Of a DNA stretch of 62,330 bases, positions 51,965 to 60,883 are shown piece after piece. The notes beneath the pieces were generated by a model that was given only the letters and a program-made list of their open reading frames with translations, had not been told where the DNA came from and ran no database searches. Source of the DNA: Clostridia bacterium (GTDB taxonomy: Bacteria > Bacillota > Clostridia > UBA1381); assembly GCA_900751885.1 (NCBI GenBank), contig CAADTH010000046.1, forward strand, positions 1-62,330. The letters run 5' to 3'. A program made the position numbers and the translations under genes. How positions within the stretch are numbered: position 1 is the stretch's first letter; every line of letters begins with the position of its first letter.

Positions 51965-52346
51965 TTCTCAGCTGCAGGAGTACATTTTTCAGTTCCTTTG
52001 GAATGGGAATAAAGATTGCCGCGTTTTCCAGGAGACTCAAAATCTCATTGGAGAGAAAAAACATCATCACAATCTCTCGAAGTGCGATTTCCTCTGCCAC
52101 AAACCACTCTAACACGTTCGCCGCCGCAACGACGATGAAAATAAGCACCTTTTTTAACAGCCCCCGAAACCCTATCTCGGAGGAGAGCCGTTTTTGATAT
52201 ACTGCCTTGATAATCCCAGTGATATAATCCAAAACAACAACCGCCACAAGCGCCTGCAGCAGTATATCACACCCACCGAGCAGGGAGGCGGTAACGCCTC
52301 CCACACACCCGGCAAGGATGCTAATCCAGTTCAACATCTTATCCAT
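51945..52346 (-). CDS. Phage holin (holin_4 / TIGR01593 type)
   Basis: 133 aa from the ATG at 52346 (GGAGG 6 bases before). Three or four membrane helices (WISILAGCVGGVTASLLGG, LLQALVAVVVLDYITGIIKA, VLIFIVVAAANVLEWFVA). The DYITGIIKA motif is typical. It would permeabilise the membrane to let endolysin act. It overlaps the broken amidase by 20 bases and follows the tail fibre. Confidence 0.9.
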   Translation of the reverse strand: MDKMLNWISILAGCVGGVTASLLGGCDILLQALVAVVVLDYITGIIKAVYQKRLSSEIGFRGLLKKVLIFIVVAAANVLEWFVAEEIALREIVMMFFLSNEILSLLENAAIFIPIPKELKNVLLQLRNGKDDT

Positions 52347-52359
52347 TTCATGCCTCCTG

Positions 52360-55300
52360 TCACTTGAATATGACCTTGACGATACCGTCTGATACCCTCG
52401 ACATGACATAGTATCCAGTCTCGCTTGCCGTTGCCGCTCCGCCGTCTGTCCATGTGCAGTATCTGCCCGGCACGCATGTTCCGTCGTCATGCACCAAGAG
52501 CTGTCCCATCATACCGACAGCGTCCCACTCGTTTCTTTCCGAGCGTGGAATATACTCCTTTTCCGGATTGTAGTCCGGATTCAGCTTCGGCACATAATCC
52601 TTGTGCGCCGGACGGACTTCCACCCTCTCGATGATGTTGTTTCCGTCCTCGTCCTTGCCTGTCACGCGCTCGCGGTACTCTGCCGGTACGTCCACATACT
52701 CATACTGCACTCTTCCCCATTCGTCGGTCTGGTACATGCCGTGGTAGGTATCCTCGTGCGCGTTTCCGAGCACAGCCGGGTTTGCCGACACGATTCCGAG
52801 GATATTTGTGTCGCCCCTCTCTGCAATGCGGATCTTCTCGCCGTCGATTGCGACAAAATAACCAATCCGCTCCTCGCCGTCCGGATTGCCGTCCGCCCAC
52901 TCGAAGTATTCGGCGTAGTCTGCGCCGGTCGTGTGGAAGGTAGCAAGACCGTAGACGTTTCCATTGAAGGTCACGCGGAATGCGTTCGATCGCGCGGTAG
53001 AGCTTGTGCCGTTGCCGATGACCATTGCGTTCGCCGCCGAGTTGTAGGCAGTGGCGGAGGTGGTGGAAAGCTTGTTGTACCGTCCTTGTACATGCTCTAG
53101 GTAGGATGCGGCAGTGGTGTAGTTCCCTTCTGCATGGGCATAGCTACCGCTTGCGGTGGTATATCCACCTTCTGCGTGGGAGGTTTCACCGCTTGCTGTG
53201 CTACTATATCCTTCCGCATGAGCTGACTGTTCGGTTGCTTTAGTCGTATATCCCTCGGCATGAGAATCAAATCCAGATGCCACCGTATAGCTTCCTTCGG
53301 CATGAGAAAAACCACCTTGTGCTTTTGTTCCACTTCCTTCCGCATGCGAACAATTATCGCTTGCTATTGTACTTTCCCCCTCAGCATGCGAATATTCTCC
53401 AAATGCACTAGTATTATATCCTTCCGCATGAGAATACTCTCCACCTGCTGTTGTATTATGTCCCTCTGCATGCGCCACATGCCCGGACGAGACGGTATAC
53501 TCGCCTTCCGCATGGGAGTTTCTGCCGATTGCCGCATTGTATGCCCCTTCTACATGAGAAGAACCACTGATTGCCTCTATATCGATGGAATAATTGTATG
53601 CGTAAATCGTGTTTATGCTTCCAGCTATTACTGTAAAACTCTCTGTCGTTGCAATCTTTCCTGTCGTTGCATCGACTCCTGTGACGTGAATTTCAATTAG
53701 CCGTGTATTTCCACTTCCATTATTTCCACCCTCAGTATTACAGGAGGTAAAGAAAAATTTTGAACCGGTTTTTGAAATATAGCTCTTGAGTGCAGTAATC
53801 TGTGTTTTATCCTGTAGGGTTGCCTTTTTATCAGAACCGACTGTCACGCGAAACAGTCCGCAACCGGTAATATTACTATTTCCCTCTGCATGTGATCCCT
53901 CTCCATTTGCAACTGTGCGATATCCTTCGGCATGAGCCATATTGCCACTTGCAATTGTATTTCCTCCTTCCGCATGGGAACTATCGCCACTTGCAATGGT
54001 ACTACTCCCTTCCGCGTGGGCACCAAAATTCTCAGCTTGTGTGCGATATCCTTCGGCATGAGAAGCTTCTTCAAATGCAAAGGTTTCTTCTCCTTCCGCA
54101 TGCGCTTTGTCTCCGCTTGCGGTGGTGTTGCTTCCTTCTGCATGGGAACTACTTCCGCTCGCCGTCGTATTACTGCCTTCTGCATGAGAATAAATCTCAC
54201 TTGCAGTCGTTTGGCTTCCCTCGGCATGAGAACTCTCCCCACTTGCAATGGTGTCTATTCCCTCTGCATGTGCCTGTTCTCCACTTGCAATGCTTCTCCA
54301 GCCTTCTGCATGCGCTTCCTCAGCAATTGCTTGTGTATATCGCCCTTCCGCATGAGAACAATCATGCGTTGCAAGTGTACAATTCCCTTCGGCATGGGTA
54401 AACGGTCCGATTGCCCTTGTATACCCACCCTCGGCATGCGCTCCAAATTGTCTTGCAATGGTACCAAGTCCCTCTGCGTGCGCCGCCTCTCCATTCGCCG
54501 CGGAGTACTTTCCTTCCACATGTACTCCGTCTTCATTTTTTTCTGGGGAAATGGATTCATGATATGCGTAAATCACAAACACATTTTCACTGTTTGGTCG
54601 GATGGTTCCCTTGATGGTTAACTGTCCTGTTGTCGCATTCACAGCAGTGACTTGAATCTCTCCATATTCTCCAATCTCTGAATAAGAACCACCATACCCG
54701 AATACGTCTACAGTATTGCAGGAGGAATAGTAAAATGTTGCATTTCCCTTCGAAATATACTGCTGCATCAGTGATGCCTGCGCTTTGTCATTCAAGGTGA
54801 TAGCACTTGATGTTACATTGATTTGAAAAATACCGCTTCCCGCGATATTGTACATGCCTTCTGTATGGGAGGCACTGGTACATGCTCGTGTATAGCCTCC
54901 CTCAGCATGAGAATAAGAATCTGAAGCCAGTGTTTGATACCCTTCTGCATGGGATGCACTGCCTTCTGCCGTAGTTTCCCAGCCTTCTGCGTGGTCTGCC
55001 TCTCCAATTGCCTGTGTTATTTCGCCTTCGGCATGACAGCAAGGTCCCACAGCTTTTGTCTGATACCCCTCCGCATGAGACGTATCGTCACTTGCAATCG
55101 TTTGCCAGCCTTCTGCATGCGTCATCGAGCCATTTGCGTAGGTTCCAACACCCTCCGCATGGGCGCCAAAACCACGCGCTCGGTTTCCAAGGCCCTCTGC
55201 GTGAGCGCTTTCCCCATTTGCTAGATTATATGACCCCTCCACGTGAACCGCGCTGTTGTACTCTTGTGGGTCAATCGTGTTGTGATGTGCACAGATTGCC

Positions 55301-56466
55301 TGTACCTGTGTATCTTTTATTTCTCCAGCAATTGTAATCTCTCCAGTCGTCTCATTAAAACCAGTCACTTGGATAGTCGTAATCGGCACATCGTATTCTG
55401 CCCTGTTATCCGCCCAAATGTCTGTCGCACTTCCATACACGTAGAAAAATTCACTGCCCGACGTAGAAATATATGATTTGAGGAGTGTCTTTTGTGAAAG
55501 ATTCTTTAGCTTCACTGTCGCAGGCGCTGTTGTCTTTTTTACTTCCACATCAAAAATTGCACATCCTGCCGCATTCTGCATACCCTCGGTATGGGAATAT
55601 GCACTATGTGTCAGTGTAGTATATCCCTCCGTGTGGGACGCGGCACCTCTTGCAATCGTAGCATTTCCTTCCGCATGAGAACTGTATCCACTTGCTGTGG
55701 TACCATTCCCCTCCGCATGAGCATACTCACCACTCGCCGTGGTATTGTTTCCAATCAATCGTTCTCCCAAATCCGCCGAAAGCTTTTCCTGTGTCACGCA
55801 CCCATCGGGATGGTCGAGCGTCTGATAATGCCTGTGGCGAAGGACCGTGGCGAGATTCGCCGCATTCATGCCCCATCCGCCTTCCTCGCTCGTCATACCA
55901 TTTGGGATTCTGTCTCCCTCTGCACCGCTCACTGCCTTTGGCTTACCCAAAGGATTCGCCCGCATCACTGTGTCCACCTTTCCTGTCGCGGCATCAATCG
56001 AAAGATTCTCCAAATTCTGCGTCACTCTAGACTCGATTGCACCCGCGCCGTTTCTCGCCGCAATCTTATATGGCGTTGGCTTCGATGTCGCACCGTGCAT
56101 CCACTGGTTATCGTTGTCGTCCTCTACACCCTTATTAATAGTGATTTTATTTTTCGCCATATGGTAGGCAAGGTTTTCCTCATCCACTTTATCGCTTTTA
56201 TTCGCCCTTCGTGCAAGACCATGCGCAACATCCATATCCCACTCGGTCGAATATCCCTTCATTCTCTTGATGGTGTCATGTACTGCCTTCTCCTCACCAG
56301 AGAGCTTGGTTTGAAGTTCTTTTACACCTTTCATCACCTTAGACCAAAACCAGTTGAATAGGCTCGCAGGAGGCTTATAGCCTCCCTCAAACCCCTTCTT
56401 TTTTATCTCCTCACTCGGTTCGATTCCCTCATTGTCCCACTCCGGAAATTGATGTTCAAAATCCAT
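52360..56466 (-). CDS. Phage tail fibre with YadA-like HAEG repeats and peptidase G2 domain
   Basis: 1368 aa. The N-terminus (1-240) has a tail-protein start (PEWDNEGIEPSEE, SLFNWFWSKVMKGVKE). Residues about 240-1130 hold some 42 HAEG-type motifs (HAEG, HTEG, HVEG, HVQG) at roughly 14-residue spacing, as in trimeric autotransporter heads. Three related segments of about 75-100 residues (each starting near GCAIF, GSGIF or GCGLF) interrupt them. The C-terminus (about 1155-1368) is a peptidase G2 intramolecular chaperone domain with GADYAEYFEWADGN, which normally cleaves itself off after trimer folding. It probably binds the host surface. Confidence 0.9.
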   Translation of the reverse strand: MDFEHQFPEWDNEGIEPSEEIKKKGFEGGYKPPASLFNWFWSKVMKGVKELQTKLSGEEKAVHDTIKRMKGYSTEWDMDVAHGLARRANKSDKVDEENLAYHMAKNKITINKGVEDDNDNQWMHGATSKPTPYKIAARNGAGAIESRVTQNLENLSIDAATGKVDTVMRANPLGKPKAVSGAEGDRIPNGMTSEEGGWGMNAANLATVLRHRHYQTLDHPDGCVTQEKLSADLGERLIGNNTTASGEYAHAEGNGTTASGYSSHAEGNATIARGAASHTEGYTTLTHSAYSHTEGMQNAAGCAIFDVEVKKTTAPATVKLKNLSQKTLLKSYISTSGSEFFYVYGSATDIWADNRAEYDVPITTIQVTGFNETTGEITIAGEIKDTQVQAICAHHNTIDPQEYNSAVHVEGSYNLANGESAHAEGLGNRARGFGAHAEGVGTYANGSMTHAEGWQTIASDDTSHAEGYQTKAVGPCCHAEGEITQAIGEADHAEGWETTAEGSASHAEGYQTLASDSYSHAEGGYTRACTSASHTEGMYNIAGSGIFQINVTSSAITLNDKAQASLMQQYISKGNATFYYSSCNTVDVFGYGGSYSEIGEYGEIQVTAVNATTGQLTIKGTIRPNSENVFVIYAYHESISPEKNEDGVHVEGKYSAANGEAAHAEGLGTIARQFGAHAEGGYTRAIGPFTHAEGNCTLATHDCSHAEGRYTQAIAEEAHAEGWRSIASGEQAHAEGIDTIASGESSHAEGSQTTASEIYSHAEGSNTTASGSSSHAEGSNTTASGDKAHAEGEETFAFEEASHAEGYRTQAENFGAHAEGSSTIASGDSSHAEGGNTIASGNMAHAEGYRTVANGEGSHAEGNSNITGCGLFRVTVGSDKKATLQDKTQITALKSYISKTGSKFFFTSCNTEGGNNGSGNTRLIEIHVTGVDATTGKIATTESFTVIAGSINTIYAYNYSIDIEAISGSSHVEGAYNAAIGRNSHAEGEYTVSSGHVAHAEGHNTTAGGEYSHAEGYNTSAFGEYSHAEGESTIASDNCSHAEGSGTKAQGGFSHAEGSYTVASGFDSHAEGYTTKATEQSAHAEGYSSTASGETSHAEGGYTTASGSYAHAEGNYTTAASYLEHVQGRYNKLSTTSATAYNSAANAMVIGNGTSSTARSNAFRVTFNGNVYGLATFHTTGADYAEYFEWADGNPDGEERIGYFVAIDGEKIRIAERGDTNILGIVSANPAVLGNAHEDTYHGMYQTDEWGRVQYEYVDVPAEYRERVTGKDEDGNNIIERVEVRPAHKDYVPKLNPDYNPEKEYIPRSERNEWDAVGMMGQLLVHDDGTCVPGRYCTWTDGGAATASETGYYVMSRVSDGIVKVIFK

Positions 56467-56477
56467 GTTTATCCCTC

Positions 56478-57107
56478 CTATTCTATTGGCAGAAGCTTTT
56501 CGTCGTCCTCTCCATAGACGATGCCGAAATGTCCGCCCTCAATCCCCAGGCTGTCGTCTCGAAAGCCTGCCGCCGCATCATATTCATCCAGTCTGTCCGA
56601 AAAACAAAATGTCCCTTCAAACACGACGCTTTCTATGGATACACCCACAGGAAGAATCTGCTTGATGAGCTGTACAGTCTGCCGCGTCGTTAACCCCGCC
56701 TTGTTGATGACGCTGATCGGAAGCACCACAAGTTCCACAGTACACGGTGTATCCTTCTCCTGAATGAATACCTGTGACGCTTCACAGTCGAATGTCCTGC
56801 AGATTGCTCTTACCACACTCGGATAGTCTCCGCTTGAGATATTCCTCATGATTTTTGAGCGGATCATCATAATATATTGGGCGTCCGTCGCAAGTCCGCG
56901 TGGCTGGTTGACTGTTTCGCCATATAAATCAAGCGTTTTGCCACTTGCCGTGTCCAAATTCAAAGACTGGAATATCTTTTCCATATCCTGCTTAAAATCG
57001 GTGATGGTGTGCTTTTCGACAGACAAAATCTTAAAGTTATTACTCTCTGGCGATTTCCGATAGTAATCCGGCAGATTTTTTTCGTACTCCTCAAGAAATC
57101 TAGTCAT
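56478..57107 (-). CDS. Phage tail protein (YmfQ/DUF2313-like)
   Basis: 209 aa from the ATG at 57107. TRFLEEYEKNLPDYYRKS and later the TASGKTLDLYGE stretch fit the YmfQ family of baseplate wedge or tail-end proteins encoded between baseplate J and the tail fibre. It overlaps the baseplate J gene by 4 bases. Confidence 0.8.
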   Translation of the reverse strand: MTRFLEEYEKNLPDYYRKSPESNNFKILSVEKHTITDFKQDMEKIFQSLNLDTASGKTLDLYGETVNQPRGLATDAQYIMMIRSKIMRNISSGDYPSVVRAICRTFDCEASQVFIQEKDTPCTVELVVLPISVINKAGLTTRQTVQLIKQILPVGVSIESVVFEGTFCFSDRLDEYDAAAGFRDDSLGIEGGHFGIVYGEDDEKLLPIE

Positions 57108-58270
57108 GCTATCACCGCCAAATGAATGTTGTCCGCAGATATTCTCGCAACCTGCCAATCTCCCACCACGATATTTTCTGTGCCATACGCTTCTCCATCG
57201 AGTGACGCCGCAATGCTGACATCCGCCACACCTGGTACGGTATACACATACCCATATAAGGACGACAACACCACGTCCGTGCTGACGCCCAAATCATTGA
57301 TATATTCCACCAGCACATTTTTGATGCGTGTATCTCCATCTTCCTCAAACATGTTATTTTTGCGGATGCTGATATTCAAGTATACATCCACATATTCTGT
57401 ATGGGAGAAACGGATCATGTGTTCATAGCCGCCATCATCAATCAGTGTCACAGACACAGGATTCTCGCTTGTACTGCACGTCTTGATTCCAATTGGCGCC
57501 TTCTCGAAAATCGTCTCGGCAATTTCTTTCTCATACCCCTCACCGCCGTATACAAAGCATTCAAAGCTGCGTGCAGGTCTTCCTTTTTCATCCTTCGCAT
57601 CCGTCTCGTTGGCGATGATTCCTACACTTGTCACAGTCGGCACGCGCAATATCGCCGCCTTAATCGCATTGACGTTCGCGCTCCCTGCTCCTTCGATTGC
57701 AGAGCGGAAACGCTTTCTAAGCTGGTAGTCTGTCTCCTCCTCCTCGCCGGCCTTCAAAAGTCCCAGATATTCGGCGCGGCTGACCTCCGCCAGTGGATTG
57801 ACAATATTTTCGATTCCTGTGATATTTCCAACCGTTCCTGCCTCGCTGCATTCCACTGTTATTTCCACGGTACCGCCTGAGTCAATCTCAAATGGATTGA
57901 CATTATAGAATGTGACATCATCTGCTTTTCCCAATATCAGCTGTCCCACGCCAATTTTTGTACCCGCTTCGCCGTATACCCTCACCTTGTGCTGTGCCCG
58001 TGTCGGCGCATTGCGGTCAATGCCCGCAAACACGCACAGCCTGTCCAAACTTATGCCAGACGCTGTGTTCGGAAACCGCGCATAGTAAATCATCTCCAAA
58101 TCCTCATATGCCTTCGACAGGTCATATGCGCCGATTCGGATAAATTTACCCAAGGCGCTCAGCTCTCCTGTATCGATATCCTCTCCAAACAGCTCCTTTG
58201 CCGTCTGTATTTTACTTTGCAGTATCTCATTGTAGGTCGGTCTGTGATACCCTTTGTCTGTCAACCCCAT
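57104..58270 (-). CDS. Baseplate J-like protein (baseplate wedge)
   Basis: 388 aa. Opens with TDKGYHRPTYNEILQSKIQT and has the family stretch AYDLSKAYEDLEMIYYARF; GSGGTVEITVECSEAGTVGN-like beta parts follow. A wedge protein of contractile (myovirus or PBSX-type) baseplates. It overlaps DUF2634 by 10 bases. Confidence 0.9.
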   Translation of the reverse strand: MGLTDKGYHRPTYNEILQSKIQTAKELFGEDIDTGELSALGKFIRIGAYDLSKAYEDLEMIYYARFPNTASGISLDRLCVFAGIDRNAPTRAQHKVRVYGEAGTKIGVGQLILGKADDVTFYNVNPFEIDSGGTVEITVECSEAGTVGNITGIENIVNPLAEVSRAEYLGLLKAGEEEETDYQLRKRFRSAIEGAGSANVNAIKAAILRVPTVTSVGIIANETDAKDEKGRPARSFECFVYGGEGYEKEIAETIFEKAPIGIKTCSTSENPVSVTLIDDGGYEHMIRFSHTEYVDVYLNISIRKNNMFEEDGDTRIKNVLVEYINDLGVSTDVVLSSLYGYVYTVPGVADVSIAASLDGEAYGTENIVVGDWQVARISADNIHLAVIA

Positions 58271-58656
58271 ATCTTCACCCCACTTACTATGTTGCCATTT
58301 TCATTCTTTGCTGTAAACGTCACAGTGAGTTTTCTCCTCTGTGTATCCATTTGTGTATCAATTTTCTCAATCACAAAGGAGGTGTCTACCTGCAATAGTC
58401 CTTTTAAAATCTCATACCGCACGATATCCTCATTGACTGATTTGCCCATTATATTTTGAAATTCGATGCCCTCTTCTTCTCCCAGCGTCCATTCGCCCTT
58501 GTTTGTCCCAAGTACACTCTGAACCTTCTGACGCAGAAGTTCATCCCCTTCTACCATGACAATTTGGTTATTCTGTATGTCGATATCAAACGGTCTGCTT
58601 TTTTCTTCCGTCTCTTCCTCAGTATCCCATGCGTCTGTCAATCCAAATCCTTTCAT
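58261..58656 (-). CDS. Phage baseplate protein, DUF2634 (XkdS-like)
   Basis: 131 aa, matching the small wedge protein of the gpW/gp25 type. KSRPFDIDIQNNQIVMVEG is followed by LLRQKVQSVLGTNKGEW. Position before baseplate J is the normal order. Confidence 0.85.
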   Translation of the reverse strand: MKGFGLTDAWDTEEETEEKSRPFDIDIQNNQIVMVEGDELLRQKVQSVLGTNKGEWTLGEEEGIEFQNIMGKSVNEDIVRYEILKGLLQVDTSFVIEKIDTQMDTQRRKLTVTFTAKNENGNIVSGVKIWG

Positions 58657-58671
58657 CCTCTCGCCTCACTT

Positions 58672-59058
58672 TCACAGTACGCCGACAATCACACTGTCCG
58701 ATATGCTGTGGTGTCCGATTGGCGGCACTGCCATCTGTCCATTTTTTGTCTGGGTAATGTCGCGGTCCGCACACACGCAAAACACCACATCCCCAGCCTT
58801 TAAAGGTTCAAATGTCAGATACTGCGTCATATTCTCTCCCTCTCTGATTCCGCCTATCTTATGGCGCGCACTCCGAATAACTGGCACATTGCTGACCACT
58901 GCCGGCTTCACGGCAGGGCGCCCATATTGCTTCACCATGGAAAGCGGCTGTACGGTCGCCGTCGCGCCGGATACAGACAGCACCTTTGCGATATACGCAG
59001 TACGGATCTGTAACAGCCTTTCCTCAATCATATCCTCAATCACACCCATATTACCCAT
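58672..59058 (-). CDS. Phage baseplate puncturing protein (Gp138-N-like)
   Basis: 128 aa from the ATG at 59058 (GGAGG upstream). An OB-fold-like start (MIEERLLQIRTAYIAKVLSV) is followed by GDVVFCVCADRDI. It fits the Gp138 N-terminal family of central-spike proteins. It overlaps the hub gene by 8 bases. Confidence 0.78.
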   Translation of the reverse strand: MGNMGVIEDMIEERLLQIRTAYIAKVLSVSGATATVQPLSMVKQYGRPAVKPAVVSNVPVIRSARHKIGGIREGENMTQYLTFEPLKAGDVVFCVCADRDITQTKNGQMAVPPIGHHSISDSVIVGVL

Positions 59059-59950
59059 TCGGCACCACCTCCACTTCTGTAATGCTTTCGCTCGGCGTAA
59101 ACGTATGCTTTCCAGAACGAACCCGAAATGTTCCCAACACATTGTTGCTTTTCAATCCCACGACTGCGGCAACTGTCATTCTGTGCTGAAGGAGCATTTT
59201 AATCTTGTATCCGTTTATGATGTCTGTATAATCCTCCGCCTTGACCTCCTCGGTAAACTCATCCGGCGTTCCAATCATGCCTGTCTCTGGCATGATGTCA
59301 AAGTGAATGTTGTCCCCCTCAGACAGGCTTCTGGCATAAATTTGTTCCTTGTTGATATACACTGAAATGCCGCACACCTGTGCGTATTTCTGGATTGCAC
59401 CCAGAAGTCCGCCGCTCACATTGACTTCATCCTTATAGGTATAATCCCGCCGCGGAGAAAATACTGCCACCGGAAGACTCACCTTGTCGAGCAGGGTCTT
59501 TAAAATATAGCTCGCCGTTGTCCCTGCCTGAAAGGCTGTCTCCTCGATGTCATACTCCTTTACATTCACATCATCAATTGCCTTGATGGTCGTCTTTTTG
59601 TCCATCGTCTCCCATTTAGACCAAACTGCACTGATACGCCCCTTAAAAATTACGCCGGTGTCGTCGCCGTATCCTGCGGTAATCGTGATAGGATTATCAA
59701 CCTCAATTGTTCTAAGTGTCGTCCTCGACAGGTTATAGATTGTAATTTCCGCCTCATTTGCCTCCAAGTCATCGTCAAACGATACGCTAAACTCGATATC
59801 CAGCTCATCAGAGCGCAGCACTGCCGTTGAAGACTCAATGATTGCAATTCTCCCAAACATCCCTTCCGGCTTCTGTGTAAGACTCTCCAGAGCTGGATCC
59901 CAGCCCTCCATCGCCTTGACCAGACATGACGCGTGCTTATCCAAGTCCAT
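59051..59950 (-). CDS. Phage baseplate hub protein (XkdQ/late control D-like)
   Basis: 299 aa from the ATG at 59950. A beta-rich protein: FGRIAIIESSTAVLRSDELD, ITIYNLSRTTLRTIEV, then AGYGDDTGVIFKGRISAVWS, the pattern of hub proteins that connect tube and spike. It overlaps the previous gene by 14 bases. Confidence 0.75.
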   Translation of the reverse strand: MDLDKHASCLVKAMEGWDPALESLTQKPEGMFGRIAIIESSTAVLRSDELDIEFSVSFDDDLEANEAEITIYNLSRTTLRTIEVDNPITITAGYGDDTGVIFKGRISAVWSKWETMDKKTTIKAIDDVNVKEYDIEETAFQAGTTASYILKTLLDKVSLPVAVFSPRRDYTYKDEVNVSGGLLGAIQKYAQVCGISVYINKEQIYARSLSEGDNIHFDIMPETGMIGTPDEFTEEVKAEDYTDIINGYKIKMLLQHRMTVAAVVGLKSNNVLGTFRVRSGKHTFTPSESITEVEVVPNG

Positions 59951-60272
59951 CACCGCCCATATTATCCACAATCAAAAACACTGTCTCGTTGAAATTGTCA
60001 TATGTCACGCGATTTTGCTGTCCGCTCTCGTCAAACGGAACGATGGTAAGAACAGGATATTTCCCTGCCCGATATGTATCGCAAAAAAGCGGAACCCCAT
60101 AAATAATAGGTTCCGCTTCACATATCGTTTCTCCGTTTTTGCCTAACGTGATTGTAAAAATATCGTGCTTTTCATTGTAATGGACAGTCAGCTGGAACAG
60201 CTCGTCTGCAAGCAATATGCTGAATGTATAGGGAATTAGAGACTTTTTTATTTGCACTTTGTCTTTCTTCAT
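59937..60272 (-). CDS. Phage baseplate plug protein-like
   Basis: 111 aa from the ATG at 60272 (GGGGTGAGAAA before). A single beta domain: FSILLADELFQLTVHYNEKH and FTITLGKNGETICE, ending in NETVFLIVDNMGGDGLG. It resembles the baseplate plug family described in myophages. It overlaps LysM by 4 bases. Confidence 0.7.
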   Translation of the reverse strand: MKKDKVQIKKSLIPYTFSILLADELFQLTVHYNEKHDIFTITLGKNGETICEAEPIIYGVPLFCDTYRAGKYPVLTIVPFDESGQQNRVTYDNFNETVFLIVDNMGGDGLG

Positions 60273-60880
60273 TTTCTCACCCCAATTAATATCCTTTCGC
60301 CGTTTTGCAGCGTTGTAAAATCCCACGGTCGGCTGAATGCGTGCAGGTTGTTCTCCATCACCCAATCGCATTTTTCCTGAATGCTCGAAAACGTTGGTCC
60401 AAGGGATTTATACTCTTTTGACACCAGCCTCCAGACAGTATCCTCTGGCTTGACGATATGGTACACCTCTTCATTTTCTCCCTGCTCCACCTGCTGCTGT
60501 CCTCCGTTTGAGGTTTCAGGGACTAGCGCGGGCTGTGCAAACCTAACCTCCTTTAAGGTCATGGAAAAGTCACAGCCCCCACTGTTGGTGTTCGGATGGG
60601 AGGTGGAAAGTGTCTGAATCTGTACTCCATTTATGAGGTTTCTTCCCACATAGGTGATAATCGTACCCTCATTTTGCAGCTGTTTCACCTTTTCAAGCGT
60701 CTCGCTTGCGCGAATCCCCTCATAATCTACAATCTTTCCCTTTAGGTTCAGCTCAACCGGCTTCTTTCTAATGTGGTCAGTGATTTCGATTCCCGTCTCC
60801 ACGGGATGCGTGGTGCTTTCAATATCATGGTTTAAATCCTCGTCCTCCACAAACACATACAAATCATTAATCAGTGCCAT
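60269..60880 (-). CDS. Tail protein with Dit-like and LysM domains
   Basis: 203 aa. The N-terminal part (1-110) has HPVETGIEITDHIRKKPVEL and LKGKIVDYEG, typical of Dit-like phage tail N-domains. The C-terminal part (about 140-203) is a LysM-type domain (YHIVKPEDTVWRLVSKEYK). XkdP-like. It follows the tape measure gene by 3 bases. Confidence 0.82.
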   Translation of the reverse strand: MALINDLYVFVEDEDLNHDIESTTHPVETGIEITDHIRKKPVELNLKGKIVDYEGIRASETLEKVKQLQNEGTIITYVGRNLINGVQIQTLSTSHPNTNSGGCDFSMTLKEVRFAQPALVPETSNGGQQQVEQGENEEVYHIVKPEDTVWRLVSKEYKSLGPTFSSIQEKCDWVMENNLHAFSRPWDFTTLQNGERILIGVRK

Positions 60881-60883
60881 ATG

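Noticed and set aside
53260..56361. Several long plus-strand frames with repeated Cys/Arg/His patterns opposite the tail fibre
   Set aside because: They mirror the HAEG repeat DNA on the other strand. The minus-strand frame is continuous and has known domains.
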